Assembly: GCA_938042245.1 (NCBI GenBank)
Contig: CALIRO010000002.1
Location: 62,001 to 126,000, forward strand
From: an uncultured Thermoguttaceae bacterium
Lineage (GTDB): Bacteria; Planctomycetota; Planctomycetia; Pirellulales; Thermoguttaceae
Reading direction: 5' to 3'
DNA length: 64,000 nt
Both the position numbers and the translations under genes were made by a program. Each line of letters starts with the position of its first letter. The stretch's first letter is position 1. Of the stretch, positions 17,683 through 26,877 are shown one piece after another. The notes beneath the pieces are model-generated. The model saw only the letters and a program-made list of their open reading frames with translations, was not told the origin of the DNA and made no database searches.

Positions 17683-20600
17683 TTACTCCTCGGTACCTTC
17701 GCTGCGGATGCCGCGGCGGAAGGCCCGGAATTGTTCTGCCCACTCCGGCGGCGGCGGAATCGTGCGCCCTTCTCGCATCTGGTGGAGCTGATCCGGTTTG
17801 GCTTCGACGCCGACTCGGCTTACCCCTCTGGGGCGAAGTCCTAAATTCTTTAGCACATCGTCCAATTGTTTCCGGGCCGGGCTGCCCGGCGGGGCTTCTG
17901 CCGCCTGCCGTTTCAGCTCCTCCCATCGACGGAGGAAACTCTCCGCATCTTCCCGACTCCAACGGAGTTTTTCCAAAATCCGTAGATCCCCATCCCGAAG
18001 CCGATCCCGCAGATGTTCCAGCGCCATATCCACCGCTTGTCGGGTGTATTCCAGATTCGGGTCATCACCTCGCAGGGGCTGGTTGGGCATGAGGGGGCCG
18101 CCGCTTTGGCCTGGCTGGCCGCCCGTCTCTGGATTGCCCGCCCCGTGCGCCGAAGGCTTCTCTGAGGAACTGCCGTCGGTAGGTGTACTGGGCTGATCGG
18201 GCCGACCGCCCCGCCGTTCTGGTCCCTCGGGCAATTGCCCCGGCGGCTTAGGCACTGTCTGGCCGGAAGGCTTTTCCTTGCCGGCCTCCATTTCCCCTTC
18301 CGGAGGCCATTTTTCTCCAGATGGCGGTTTGCCGGGGGAGGGGCCGGAAGGTTTCGCCCCTGATTCAGGCCCCTGAGCCGATTGACCAGGTCCTCGCTCC
18401 TGGCCTGCCGAACCAGTCGGTCGGGGGGCTTGGTCTTGTTGGCCTGGACGGCTGGTTTGTTCTCCCGCTCCAGGCTGCTCGGAAATACCTCCCCCTTGGT
18501 CCGCCGGCGATTGGCTGCCTGGGGCGCCGGCGCCTGGCTGGGGCGCCTGCTGACCACCGCCCTGTTGGCCGCCGCCAGAACGATCGCCGCTCTCATTGCC
18601 TCGGCTATCCGATTGTTTTTTACTGATTGAGGGGGATTGGGATTCCTGAGAAGACTGATCGCCGGCTGGCTTTTGACCGGGCGGTCTGGCCCGAGGCTGA
18701 TTGGCTTCCTGCGCCTCCGGCGGACCTTGTTCGAGCTGGGGCTTCTCGGAACCAGGTTGTTGAACTGGCTGAACAGATTTCGGCTGACCGGGCGTGGGTT
18801 TGGCCTCGACAGCACTGGGTTTCTCTTTACCAGCCGCAGAAGGAGATTCTATGCCTTCGGGGGGCGCATCCGGTTGGAGGCCGGGTTTACTTTCCGGTTG
18901 GCTTTCCTTACGGTCAGGTTGTGGAGCTGGTTTAGTTTGCGGTTGAGTGTCCGGCTTAGCAGAGGGTTGTTTACCGGCTGCCTCTTGCTGGGCTCGATCC
19001 TGGAGGATTTCTTCAAACGCTCTGCCGGGATTGGCTACTGGATCGACCCGTTGCGGCGGCGGCTTGGGCCGATCCGCTTCCGGACCCGATGCCGGCCGCT
19101 CTCTGCCTGTCGGTTGCCCTGCAGTGGGGCTGTCTTGGGGACGGATCTGGCCTCCCTGCTGGCCACCCTCCTGTTGGCCTTCCCCTCCAGCCAGCTGTTT
19201 GCCAGCCGACGCCTCATTGCCGTCCGATGGTGGCTGTTTACCTGAAGGTGTCTCTTGCCCACCGGAGGGGGGCTGTCTGCCCGAGGCCCCTTCCTGGCCT
19301 GCCGAAGACGGTTGTTGGGACGAAGGACTCTCCTGACCCCCAGAGGGCGGCTGTTTGGTCGAACCTTGCCCAGACTCAGAACCTTGCTCCGGTTTCGGAG
19401 TTTGCTGGCCTGAGGACGGCTTTTCTTGAACGGGTTGATTCTCTGTTGGAGAGGGCTTTTCCTGCCCAGGCTCTTTTTGGCCGGATTCCTTCATTTGCTG
19501 GCCCGGCTGCTTTTGACCAGGCTCCTGTGTTTCCTGACCGGATTGCTTTTGCCCAGGTTCCGGTTTGTCTTGCCCAGGTTGTTCTTTCTGGCCGGGCTGC
19601 AGCTTTTCCTGACCAGGTGGACTCTGCCCTGATGGTGGCGTTTGCTGAGCGGGCTGTTTTTGGCCGGGTTCCTTTTGGTTGATACCTGTAGGTTGTTGGT
19701 CCGACGGAGTCTGTTGGGGTTGTTCCGAAGGCTGTTTTTGCTGGGGGCCAGCTTGGGGTTCCGCTTTTTCTTGGCCCGGTGGACCTTGCGCGGACGGTCT
19801 TTCTTGGGGTTGCTTTTCTTGCGATTGCGGGGGTTGCTGGTCTGGTTGTTGTTGCTGGTCCGGCGGCTGTTGGGGCGGCATATCAGGCTGTTGGCCGGGG
19901 GCCGGCATCTGTTGACCCGGACCAGCCTGCCCCGGAGGCGGTTGGCCCTCCGGCGGCGGTTGACCGGTCGGGTCCTCGACAATCACAATCCGCCGGCGGG
20001 GCGTTTCCGCCACGTTCGGCTGGGGCAGTTTGGTATCTTCGGCCCTGGTCCAGTAAAAGACCACATCGCCCGGTTTTAGTCCCAGTTTAGTCGGCTGGAA
20101 CTGCCAACTGGCCTGGAAGAGGCCCTGATGGCCGTCGGGTTTGCTCTTACTAGAAGCGCTGCTTAGCCCCGCCAAACGGCCAGAACGGGTATGGCCGAAC
20201 CCCTTACCAGCGCCACCGGTGGACCGGGTAAGTTGGTTGCTGGGAGTAGGCTCTGCTGCTTTCCAATCCAGTAGCGGCGGCACATCCAGCATCTGCCCTT
20301 GCTTCTGCAACTGAATGGCGACCCGACGGAGGCCAAAATCCGGATCTTCAGCTTCCACGTGCATTTCGACGCTTCGACTCCGGGGCAGTTCGATCTCCTC
20401 CGGCATTTCCTCCAGTACCCCCAGACGTAAACTGACCCGAGGCGGCCGATCTGGCAGCACCTCGATCATATACCGGTTGGGCCGAGGATTGGTCCGGCCA
20501 TCCAACGTTTGGGCCCGCAAAAGGTAGCTAGTGTATTCCGGCCGGAGTGGGTCTTCCGGATGGAGTCGAAGCTCCAGTTGCCCGGTAGCCGATTTTCCTT

Positions 20601-21726
20601 CCACCCGCATGGAGCGGCGCCATCGGCCTTGGCCGTCCAGGTCGATTTCCGCCTGACTGAGCGGTTGGTTGGCCGAGGCATGGATGGTTACCTTCGTCCC
20701 TTCCAAAGCGCGGATGTCGCCCTGAGCGAGCACTTCGGTTCGGCCCAGACCGGTGTAAGGAGGATATTCGTACACAAGCCGATCCGCTGTGATCACCAGC
20801 GGAATATCCACCTGAATCTGGTAGGTCCTGGTCCGGGCGTCGCCTGCCTGAATGTAATACTGCGTATCCTGCCGGGCAATGAAACTATCCAGAGGCAAAC
20901 TATACCTGGGTTGGCCGGGCTGCTCCGGTTTCATGGGAATGGCCTGCTCGCGAATCTGGCCGTCGGCCGTCGAATAATAGAAAAGGACCTCTTCGGAGTC
21001 CGCCAATCCAAATACGTCGGCGGAAACGCGGACTGGTTCGCCTCGGTGAGCTACCGTATCGCCCGGTTGGACGGCTTCGATCCGCACCCGGGTCGGCGCG
21101 GGAATATCGGCCCAGGGCCAAAGCATCCGACCGAACGAAACAAACGGACTTTTCGGCGACAGGATAATATACAAAGCCACCAAGGCTCCCACCGCTGCCA
21201 ACGCATATCCCCACCGAATCACCGGTTGCCGATCCACCACCCCTTCCGGCCCAAGATCCAGGAGTTGTTGAGCTGCTGACTCTTCCACGGCCTGAACCAC
21301 CGGCGCCGGCGCCCAGCGGGGATCATTCCGCAAAAACAGAAAATTGATCAGATTATTTCGGAGCGATGGTCTAGCCGCCTCGATCGTCTGCGCCGCATAC
21401 AGCGGATGAATTCGATACACAATCAGCGGCAACACCTTGAGCCAGAAATAAACCACCGACCACCCGGCCAAGGCCAACCAAATCATCCACCGTGCCCAAT
21501 CCGGCAAACCCCCCCGCACCAGCCAATGATCGGCTATCGCCGCCGCCAACAAAACGGCCAGCCACACCACCATCAGGACCAACAGCCCCTGGAAAATCTC
21601 CACCCACTTGACCTGCCGACGCGTGCGCCGAAGATGCTGGTCAATGACTTGTTCCGGCGCTGCCAAACCTTGGCCCAAAGCACGTTCCGGTCCAGAGGGT
21701 GGGAAGACCGTTCGGGCTACGCTCAT
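17683..21726 (-). CDS. giant membrane protein with Pro/Gln/Gly-rich domain (DUF4175-like)
   Basis: 1347 aa with AGGGAG just before the ATG (minus strand). Residues about 45-65 and 82-102 are membrane segments, a third lies near 170-190, and then comes a region of beta-sandwich character (LVYEYPPYTGLGRTEV, VSLRLGVLEEMPEEIELP) ending near 580. From about 590 to 1250 the chain is almost only P, G, Q, K, S and E in degenerate repeats of the GQKQPGQ type, all encoded at 17.98-19.97 kb. The last 100 residues return to normal sequence with helices (YTRQAVDMALEHLRDRLRDGDLRILEKL). This layout matches the large DUF4175-type proteins found in planctomycetes and alphaproteobacteria; the family name is an inference and the function is unknown. 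It stands alone. Confidence 0.75.
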   Translation of the reverse strand: MSVARTVFPPSGPERALGQGLAAPEQVIDQHLRRTRRQVKWVEIFQGLLVLMVVWLAVLLAAAIADHWLVRGGLPDWARWMIWLALAGWSVVYFWLKVLPLIVYRIHPLYAAQTIEAARPSLRNNLINFLFLRNDPRWAPAPVVQAVEESAAQQLLDLGPEGVVDRQPVIRWGYALAAVGALVALYIILSPKSPFVSFGRMLWPWADIPAPTRVRIEAVQPGDTVAHRGEPVRVSADVFGLADSEEVLFYYSTADGQIREQAIPMKPEQPGQPRYSLPLDSFIARQDTQYYIQAGDARTRTYQIQVDIPLVITADRLVYEYPPYTGLGRTEVLAQGDIRALEGTKVTIHASANQPLSQAEIDLDGQGRWRRSMRVEGKSATGQLELRLHPEDPLRPEYTSYLLRAQTLDGRTNPRPNRYMIEVLPDRPPRVSLRLGVLEEMPEEIELPRSRSVEMHVEAEDPDFGLRRVAIQLQKQGQMLDVPPLLDWKAAEPTPSNQLTRSTGGAGKGFGHTRSGRLAGLSSASSKSKPDGHQGLFQASWQFQPTKLGLKPGDVVFYWTRAEDTKLPQPNVAETPRRRIVIVEDPTGQPPPEGQPPPGQAGPGQQMPAPGQQPDMPPQQPPDQQQQPDQQPPQSQEKQPQERPSAQGPPGQEKAEPQAGPQQKQPSEQPQQTPSDQQPTGINQKEPGQKQPAQQTPPSGQSPPGQEKLQPGQKEQPGQDKPEPGQKQSGQETQEPGQKQPGQQMKESGQKEPGQEKPSPTENQPVQEKPSSGQQTPKPEQGSESGQGSTKQPPSGGQESPSSQQPSSAGQEGASGRQPPSGGQETPSGKQPPSDGNEASAGKQLAGGEGQQEGGQQGGQIRPQDSPTAGQPTGRERPASGPEADRPKPPPQRVDPVANPGRAFEEILQDRAQQEAAGKQPSAKPDTQPQTKPAPQPDRKESQPESKPGLQPDAPPEGIESPSAAGKEKPSAVEAKPTPGQPKSVQPVQQPGSEKPQLEQGPPEAQEANQPRARPPGQKPAGDQSSQESQSPSISKKQSDSRGNESGDRSGGGQQGGGQQAPQPGAGAPGSQSPADQGGGISEQPGAGEQTSRPGQQDQAPRPTGSAGQERGPGQSAQGPESGAKPSGPSPGKPPSGEKWPPEGEMEAGKEKPSGQTVPKPPGQLPEGPERRGGRPDQPSTPTDGSSSEKPSAHGAGNPETGGQPGQSGGPLMPNQPLRGDDPNLEYTRQAVDMALEHLRDRLRDGDLRILEKLRWSREDAESFLRRWEELKRQAAEAPPGSPARKQLDDVLKNLGLRPRGVSRVGVEAKPDQLHQMREGRTIPPPPEWAEQFRAFRRGIRSEGTEE

Positions 21727-21995
21727 GCCAAACTCCCTATATGTCCACTACGGAAAATGAACACTCCTTTTTTTCTTTTTCCATTTGGCGGCGGGACTTC
21801 CAGTGCCTCCTGTATTTCCGCTTAAACAAGGATGCTGTGGAACCTACCTCTATTATAGACGCTCTTCAGCTCCGTAGGATTCCCAAACTGCCTAAGAAAA
21901 GGGGGTTTATACTACCTCTTTAAGGTGGTCCGGATCTACCTAGCTTTTGCCCTCGGCAATCCGTGAAAAGTCTCATCACTGGAAAGATAGGAAGC

Positions 21996-24900
21996 TTACG
22001 TTGCATGAGTGTGGGGGGGAGATTCTAATGAAGTAGTGGTTCCAGGGGCGATCAAGCGGAGGCCGATCGGCAGGGATTCGCCAAAGATCAGGCTTTCTTC
22101 TTCGCTTTCCAGGCTGCCGCCCTCCCGAACCAAAATCAGAAAATGTTCTGGGGCCTGGTGGTCGGCTAGCCACTGGAGCACCAATCGGCGGTGTTTTTCC
22201 GGCAGGTCCCGGTATCGGTCGTGGGTGCGGCAGGCCAGTTGCATCAGGGTTAAGCCCAAATGGGGATCGTCGGCTGGGGCCTTCAGAAGCCGATCTACCC
22301 ATTCGGCGGCCTTTTCCGCCGGGACGACGGCATTGAGCGGGCCATAGGTCAATTGCCGAGCCCCCAGCCGACCAATAGCCCACAAAATTGCCCCTCGGCA
22401 GTCTTGCCACTTTTTTCGGCCCACCAGTTCTAGCAAGATGGTGCCTAATTCCAGTTTTAAGGCCACCGGCAATCGCTCCAAACTGCCCAAAAGGCGAAAG
22501 ATTTCGGCCAGTTCATGGGAGCTGAAGGGCAGATCGGCAGCTTTACCTGGATGTTTACTGGTGGTCAATTGTCGATATAAAGCCCGAAGCGGCCCTAGCA
22601 GCGGATCCGCCAGGGCCTGCTGCTGACCGGCCGAAAGCCCCCCGGCAATCCGGCGCCACAAGACCCACCATTCGGCCCGGCAGCCCGGTGTAGGATGATA
22701 GAGTTTGCCTTGCAGACGACGCCACGTTTCCGCCACCCGCCAATCATCCACCGAAAGCCCATATCCAGGGCGCAGGGCATAACCGACCAGATTTAGCCAG
22801 CGGGCCTCATGCGCCTCGCTGCGTCGGCGTCCGGCCTCAAACTCCATGAGCACCTCCCAGATGCGGCGCAGCAGGGAGGCTGGCCACTGCTCCCGGCCGG
22901 CGCCGATCGCTTGAGCCAATTGTTTGACAAGCCCTGCCGGTTTGGCCTGCCCTTGGGGGCCAAAGACCGCCCGGATAGCCTCCCAACAGCTCTGCCAAAC
23001 CGATTCGTCCAAAAACCCCTCTGCCTCGGCGGCCGACTGGTGGGCTTGAACATCTGTCTGGGTGGCCGAGCGCACATCAAACTCCAATCGCCAGCGGTGG
23101 CGACCCTTCGGTTCGCTGCACCAAAGCTCCAAGGTCCCGATTTCGGTTAACTGACCATGCAGGACCACTTCCAGCAGCCCGGTCTGGCCTTTTTTACGAG
23201 TGCGGAGCACCGTGCGGATGGGCGGCAGGCTGCTCAGGTGCTCCGGGTCAATAGCCACCAGATCGCCCGGCTTGTCAGTAAGCCGGGTGCTGGAAAAATA
23301 CAGCGGAAATTCCACCGGTTCGCCCAGCCGAAGTTGGAACCGGTGGGTCGTTAAAGCGATCTCCTGGCCGGGTTCAACCCCGGCTGGGATAAGGCAGATA
23401 GCGGTGGGATGGCCGGCATCGGTACCGATAGCTTTTTCCACCCCTACATAGTAGGTACGGGCAAGGCCGGCGGCAATCCGAACGCCTTGTCCACGCCGGA
23501 CCATGCCGTAATAGGCAGCCCCTTGGGCCACGGCTAAATCCAACCGCTCGTTTTCCAGAACGATCGGTTCCCACCGAGAGGCCGGTTTGCCCGAGGGGGT
23601 AGGCATATCTGGAGGAAAAGATTTTCCGCTACCGGGCGTGGTAATTTTGCTGTTAGCTTCTCCAGTCGATGTATTTTGTCTAGATGACGTATATTCTGCC
23701 TCTTGATTTTGCGCAGCCTTTGTATTTTGCGTAGATGCTGACTCGACAGAGCTAAACCACTCGCTTAACACCTCGACAATCCGCCGCCGTATGGTAGGAG
23801 CATAAAAAAGCCCCCCATTAAAAAGCACAATGTCCGGTCGGGCCGGGTCATGATCGCTGGTTTGCTTCCCTTCCTGCTCCGCCACATGACGATGGGCGGT
23901 CAAAAAGGCCGCCAAATACCGAGTAACCGCTGGGTCCGGTGCATAGGGTAACCCAAACTCCTGAAACCCGGACCGTCGGGCTGCTGGCCGAGCTTCCAAC
24001 GCTACCCTGGGGAAAAATCCCTCGATCAGAACCTGCTCGACCTCTTGGCGGGTAAGTTCTACGGAGATAGCCCCCCCAATCAGGCGGGCACCGGTACCCG
24101 GAATGGTCAGGGTATATCGTTCTGGGGCATTCTCGGCCAGAAGGATTTCTTTGGCCTGCCGACAGAGGCCCACCAAAACGGCCCACTGCCGGGCGCTCAG
24201 CGGCGAGTCGGAAGAGCGTGCGGGAGTTTCTGTTTCTAGGTCAAAGGGGTTTGGGTCGACAGAGGGAGTTTCCATTTCCCCGGCGGGCTGCGGAGAGTGG
24301 ATGGAGGATTCTCCGCTCACACAGCTATCCTCCGGCTGGCCTGTCTGGCCTGGGGAGGGGAGAGACACGGCCAGTTGACTCCGCTGGCGGCGGAGGCGTT
24401 TTTCGATATGGTGGGCTAGGGCCAAGTCCAGGTTATCGCCGCCTAAGATCAGGTGATTGCCGACAGCCACCCGATGGAATTGGATTCGGCCGTCTTCCGT
24501 GCGCCGAACTCGAATGAGGGTAAAATCGGTGGTACCGCCGCCGATGTCGCAAACCAGGATTTTTTGGCCTGGGTGGACCCGGCTGTGCCAATCCTGCTGG
24601 TGGGCGTAAATCCAGGCATAAAAGGCGGCCTGAGGTTCTTCCAGAAGCACCACCCGGGGCAATCCGGCAGCAGCGGCTGCCTGAATGGTAAGTTGCCGGG
24701 CTACTTCGTCAAACGAAGCAGGCAGCGTGAGCACAATGTCCTGCTGCGCCAAGGGATAGCCCGGAAACTGATGGTCCCAAGCCTCTCGGATATGGCGAAG
24801 GTATCGGGCGCTTGCTTCCACCGGGGAGATTTTTGGGCAATCCGGTGCCGCTTGCCAGGGCAGAAGCGGTGCGGTCCGATCCACCCCGCTATGGCAAAGC

Positions 24901-25244
24901 CAAGATTTGGCCGAACTGATAAGCCGGCCCGGAACCAAGGCTCCATGATCCCGAGCAAAGAATCCCACCACATATTCCGGGTCCTTGTCCTGCCAGGGCA
25001 TCCGGAACGCCCCGGCCGGGAACTCGTTCGGAGCAGGCTGATAATGAAACGAGGGAAGGATTTCCCGGGCTTCGAGCTGGCCTGGGGCGACCAATTGGGG
25101 AATCCGAAAGGTGCGAATCTGCCAGGCCGACTCCTGGGTGTCCACGTAGCAGACGGCGGAATTGGTCGTGCCCAGGTCGATACCGACCACAAAACGGGCT
25201 GGTTCAGCAGCAAGGGGTGCGCCAGGGGATAGGGAAGGGGTCAT
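21996..25244 (-). CDS. Hsp70-family protein with long C-terminal extension (DUF3731 type)
   Basis: 1082 aa from the ATG at 25244 (MTPSLSPGAPLAAEP); the frame runs on upstream without family similarity. The ATPase domain has the phosphate-1 loop VVGIDLGTTNSAVCYV, the phosphate-2 motif LVCDIGGGTTDFTLI and GGDNLDLALA. A low-complexity insert (TQNTKAAQNQEAEYTSSRQN) interrupts the later part near residue 565. The second half is not a normal substrate-binding domain: about 350 residues of helical sequence with WRLEFDVRS and RLGARQLTYGPLNAVVP recall the DUF3731 domain found in a branch of bacterial Hsp70s. No dnaJ or grpE is near, so it is not the housekeeping DnaK. It is probably a specialised cytoplasmic chaperone. 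Confidence 0.85.
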   Translation of the reverse strand: MTPSLSPGAPLAAEPARFVVGIDLGTTNSAVCYVDTQESAWQIRTFRIPQLVAPGQLEAREILPSFHYQPAPNEFPAGAFRMPWQDKDPEYVVGFFARDHGALVPGRLISSAKSWLCHSGVDRTAPLLPWQAAPDCPKISPVEASARYLRHIREAWDHQFPGYPLAQQDIVLTLPASFDEVARQLTIQAAAAAGLPRVVLLEEPQAAFYAWIYAHQQDWHSRVHPGQKILVCDIGGGTTDFTLIRVRRTEDGRIQFHRVAVGNHLILGGDNLDLALAHHIEKRLRRQRSQLAVSLPSPGQTGQPEDSCVSGESSIHSPQPAGEMETPSVDPNPFDLETETPARSSDSPLSARQWAVLVGLCRQAKEILLAENAPERYTLTIPGTGARLIGGAISVELTRQEVEQVLIEGFFPRVALEARPAARRSGFQEFGLPYAPDPAVTRYLAAFLTAHRHVAEQEGKQTSDHDPARPDIVLFNGGLFYAPTIRRRIVEVLSEWFSSVESASTQNTKAAQNQEAEYTSSRQNTSTGEANSKITTPGSGKSFPPDMPTPSGKPASRWEPIVLENERLDLAVAQGAAYYGMVRRGQGVRIAAGLARTYYVGVEKAIGTDAGHPTAICLIPAGVEPGQEIALTTHRFQLRLGEPVEFPLYFSSTRLTDKPGDLVAIDPEHLSSLPPIRTVLRTRKKGQTGLLEVVLHGQLTEIGTLELWCSEPKGRHRWRLEFDVRSATQTDVQAHQSAAEAEGFLDESVWQSCWEAIRAVFGPQGQAKPAGLVKQLAQAIGAGREQWPASLLRRIWEVLMEFEAGRRRSEAHEARWLNLVGYALRPGYGLSVDDWRVAETWRRLQGKLYHPTPGCRAEWWVLWRRIAGGLSAGQQQALADPLLGPLRALYRQLTTSKHPGKAADLPFSSHELAEIFRLLGSLERLPVALKLELGTILLELVGRKKWQDCRGAILWAIGRLGARQLTYGPLNAVVPAEKAAEWVDRLLKAPADDPHLGLTLMQLACRTHDRYRDLPEKHRRLVLQWLADHQAPEHFLILVREGGSLESEEESLIFGESLPIGLRLIAPGTTTSLESPPHTHAT

Positions 25245-25581
25245 CGGTTTTTCTCTATTTTGGGGAATTACAGGGTTATTGTTCTGGGAAAGCAGCCCTC
25301 TATGGAGCCGACAGCCTCCCTGGAGGAGGAAGTAGGTCCGAGGTGTCGTACTGAGCAAAACCAGGAAGAAGCGGGGCCAGAGACTCGGACCGCCACCGGT
25401 ACCGGCAGAGAGGTCCACCCTGCCAGCTGGGAGCAGGGGCATCTGGCCCAGCCCAGAGTGGGGATGGGCATCTTAGCCCTCTGGGGGTTGGGCGAACGAG
25501 AGGTTCGCCCTGCCAGGCCAAAGGAACCAGATGCCTGCAGTCCCGGGCGATGCGGGGGAGCTGTGCCCGCCTCTAGGGGGT
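25245..25581. other. intergenic region between hsp70-like gene and rbsC
   Basis: 337 GC-rich bases between two minus-strand genes. It holds a perfect 8-bp inverted repeat GGGCGAAC/GTTCGCCC (25490-25497/25503-25510) without a T run. A frame of 110 codons on the plus strand (from 25260) is Gly/Glu/Pro-rich, matches no family I know and has no ribosome-binding site. Nothing else is supported. Confidence 0.55.
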
Positions 25582-26715
25582 TTATTCTTTGAGTCTCCAG
25601 TGTCGCTGCCAGTAGTCTAGGGCGACAGCGGCGATGAGGATGGCGCCGATGGCCATTTCCTGCACCGGGCGAGGCCAACCCATTTGTTGGCCGCCCATGG
25701 AAAGAGTGGTGATAATTAGTGCGCCGATTAGGGTGCCCAGGATGGAGCCTTCGCCGCCGCTGAGGCTGCCGCCGCCGATGACCACGGCAGCGATGATTGA
25801 AAGTTCATATCCTATGGCGGTCGTCGGGATTCCCGTTCCGCCGATCCAGGAGAATTCCATCAGGCCGGCCAGTCCGCCAAAAAACCCACCCAGCGTATAG
25901 ACGATCATTTTGGTTTGTCCCACGCGCACGCCGCACAATCGGGCCGTCTCCGCATTGGAACCGACAGCGTAAATGTGTCGGCCCAAGCGGGTATATTGGA
26001 GCATGACCCCAGCCCCAATGGCCGCCAACAATAGCAGCCACACTCCCGGGGGCAAAAGCATCCAGCGCTGAGGGGTTTGGCTGGTAAGCGTGGGATCCAT
26101 CAGGCGGCTCAGCCAACTATCGGCTGGAGGATAAATCGGCCGCTCTTGGGCAATAATCTTGGCCAAACCGCGATAAATCATCATGGTACCCAGGGTAACC
26201 ACAAACGGGACAATGCGCAGGCCGACACACAAAAGGCCATTGAGCCAGCCGGCTAGGGTGGCCACAGTCAAGGCTGCTAGGACGGCTAGCCAGGGGAGTA
26301 AGACCGGCCAATCGGAAAGCCAATACTGGATGGCAGTCGCGGTGGCTGGGCCGGTAGAGGCACCCTGGGGCAGATTCAGCACCCATGCCGCTACTACCAC
26401 AGTCAATGCAATCACCGAACCGATCGACAGGTCAATGCCGCCGGCGATGATGATCATGGTCATGCCCAGGCCGGCCGTGGCATAAACGGCCGATTGACGT
26501 AGAAGACTTTCCAAATTGCGCGGTTGGTAGAAACTGCCTCTTTTGACGGTCAACGCGAAAAAAGCAAAAATAAGCGCCAGAGCCACTAGCCGACCTGCCG
26601 TCCTGGGGTCCAACATCCTCTTCCAGTCAGTCCACGAGCTGAGCCACGATTTGGATCGGCTTGATTTATTGGGTTCGAAAGGTTCCGGTCCGGAGGGAGT
26701 CGACAAGTTATTCAT
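25582..26715 (-). CDS. rbsC: ribose-type sugar ABC transporter permease
   Basis: 377 aa with about ten hydrophobic segments. It is the membrane channel of a CUT2-family importer. Signatures of the RbsC family: GLGMTMIIIAGGIDLSIGSV, the EAA-like loop AVGSNAETARLCGVRVGQTKM and GIPTTAIGYELSIIAAVVIGGGSLSGGEGS. The first 30 residues are hydrophilic. AAGGTGG precedes the ATG on the minus strand. It is last of the rbsB-rbsA-rbsC set, 162 bases after rbsA. The transported sugar cannot be inferred beyond the family: ribose, autoinducer-2, xylose and inositol systems look alike. Confidence 0.93.
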   Translation of the reverse strand: MNNLSTPSGPEPFEPNKSSRSKSWLSSWTDWKRMLDPRTAGRLVALALIFAFFALTVKRGSFYQPRNLESLLRQSAVYATAGLGMTMIIIAGGIDLSIGSVIALTVVVAAWVLNLPQGASTGPATATAIQYWLSDWPVLLPWLAVLAALTVATLAGWLNGLLCVGLRIVPFVVTLGTMMIYRGLAKIIAQERPIYPPADSWLSRLMDPTLTSQTPQRWMLLPPGVWLLLLAAIGAGVMLQYTRLGRHIYAVGSNAETARLCGVRVGQTKMIVYTLGGFFGGLAGLMEFSWIGGTGIPTTAIGYELSIIAAVVIGGGSLSGGEGSILGTLIGALIITTLSMGGQQMGWPRPVQEMAIGAILIAAVALDYWQRHWRLKE

Positions 26716-26877
26716 AGAACCACCTTGGCGGCTTTCCAGATGTCATTGGAGCATTTATTATGCCTCTGAAAACGGGGTTTCAGCCAAGATCTTGGCAGGC
26801 CGATTGGCACGTCGGGATTCCGGCATCGACGGGAGTGGGATTCCTGAGTGCAATGTAAAAAATTTGATTATCTCCTT

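Noticed and set aside
18000-19980. Long plus-strand frames opposite the Pro/Gln-rich domain, rich in Leu/Gly/Cys
   Set aside because: They are mirror images of the repetitive minus-strand coding region; hydrophobic look arises from complementing Pro and Gln codons.
25260-25592. 110-codon plus-strand frame between the Hsp70 gene and rbsC
   Set aside because: Composition is Gly/Glu/Pro-biased by GC content, no ribosome-binding site, overlaps the rbsC end on the other strand.
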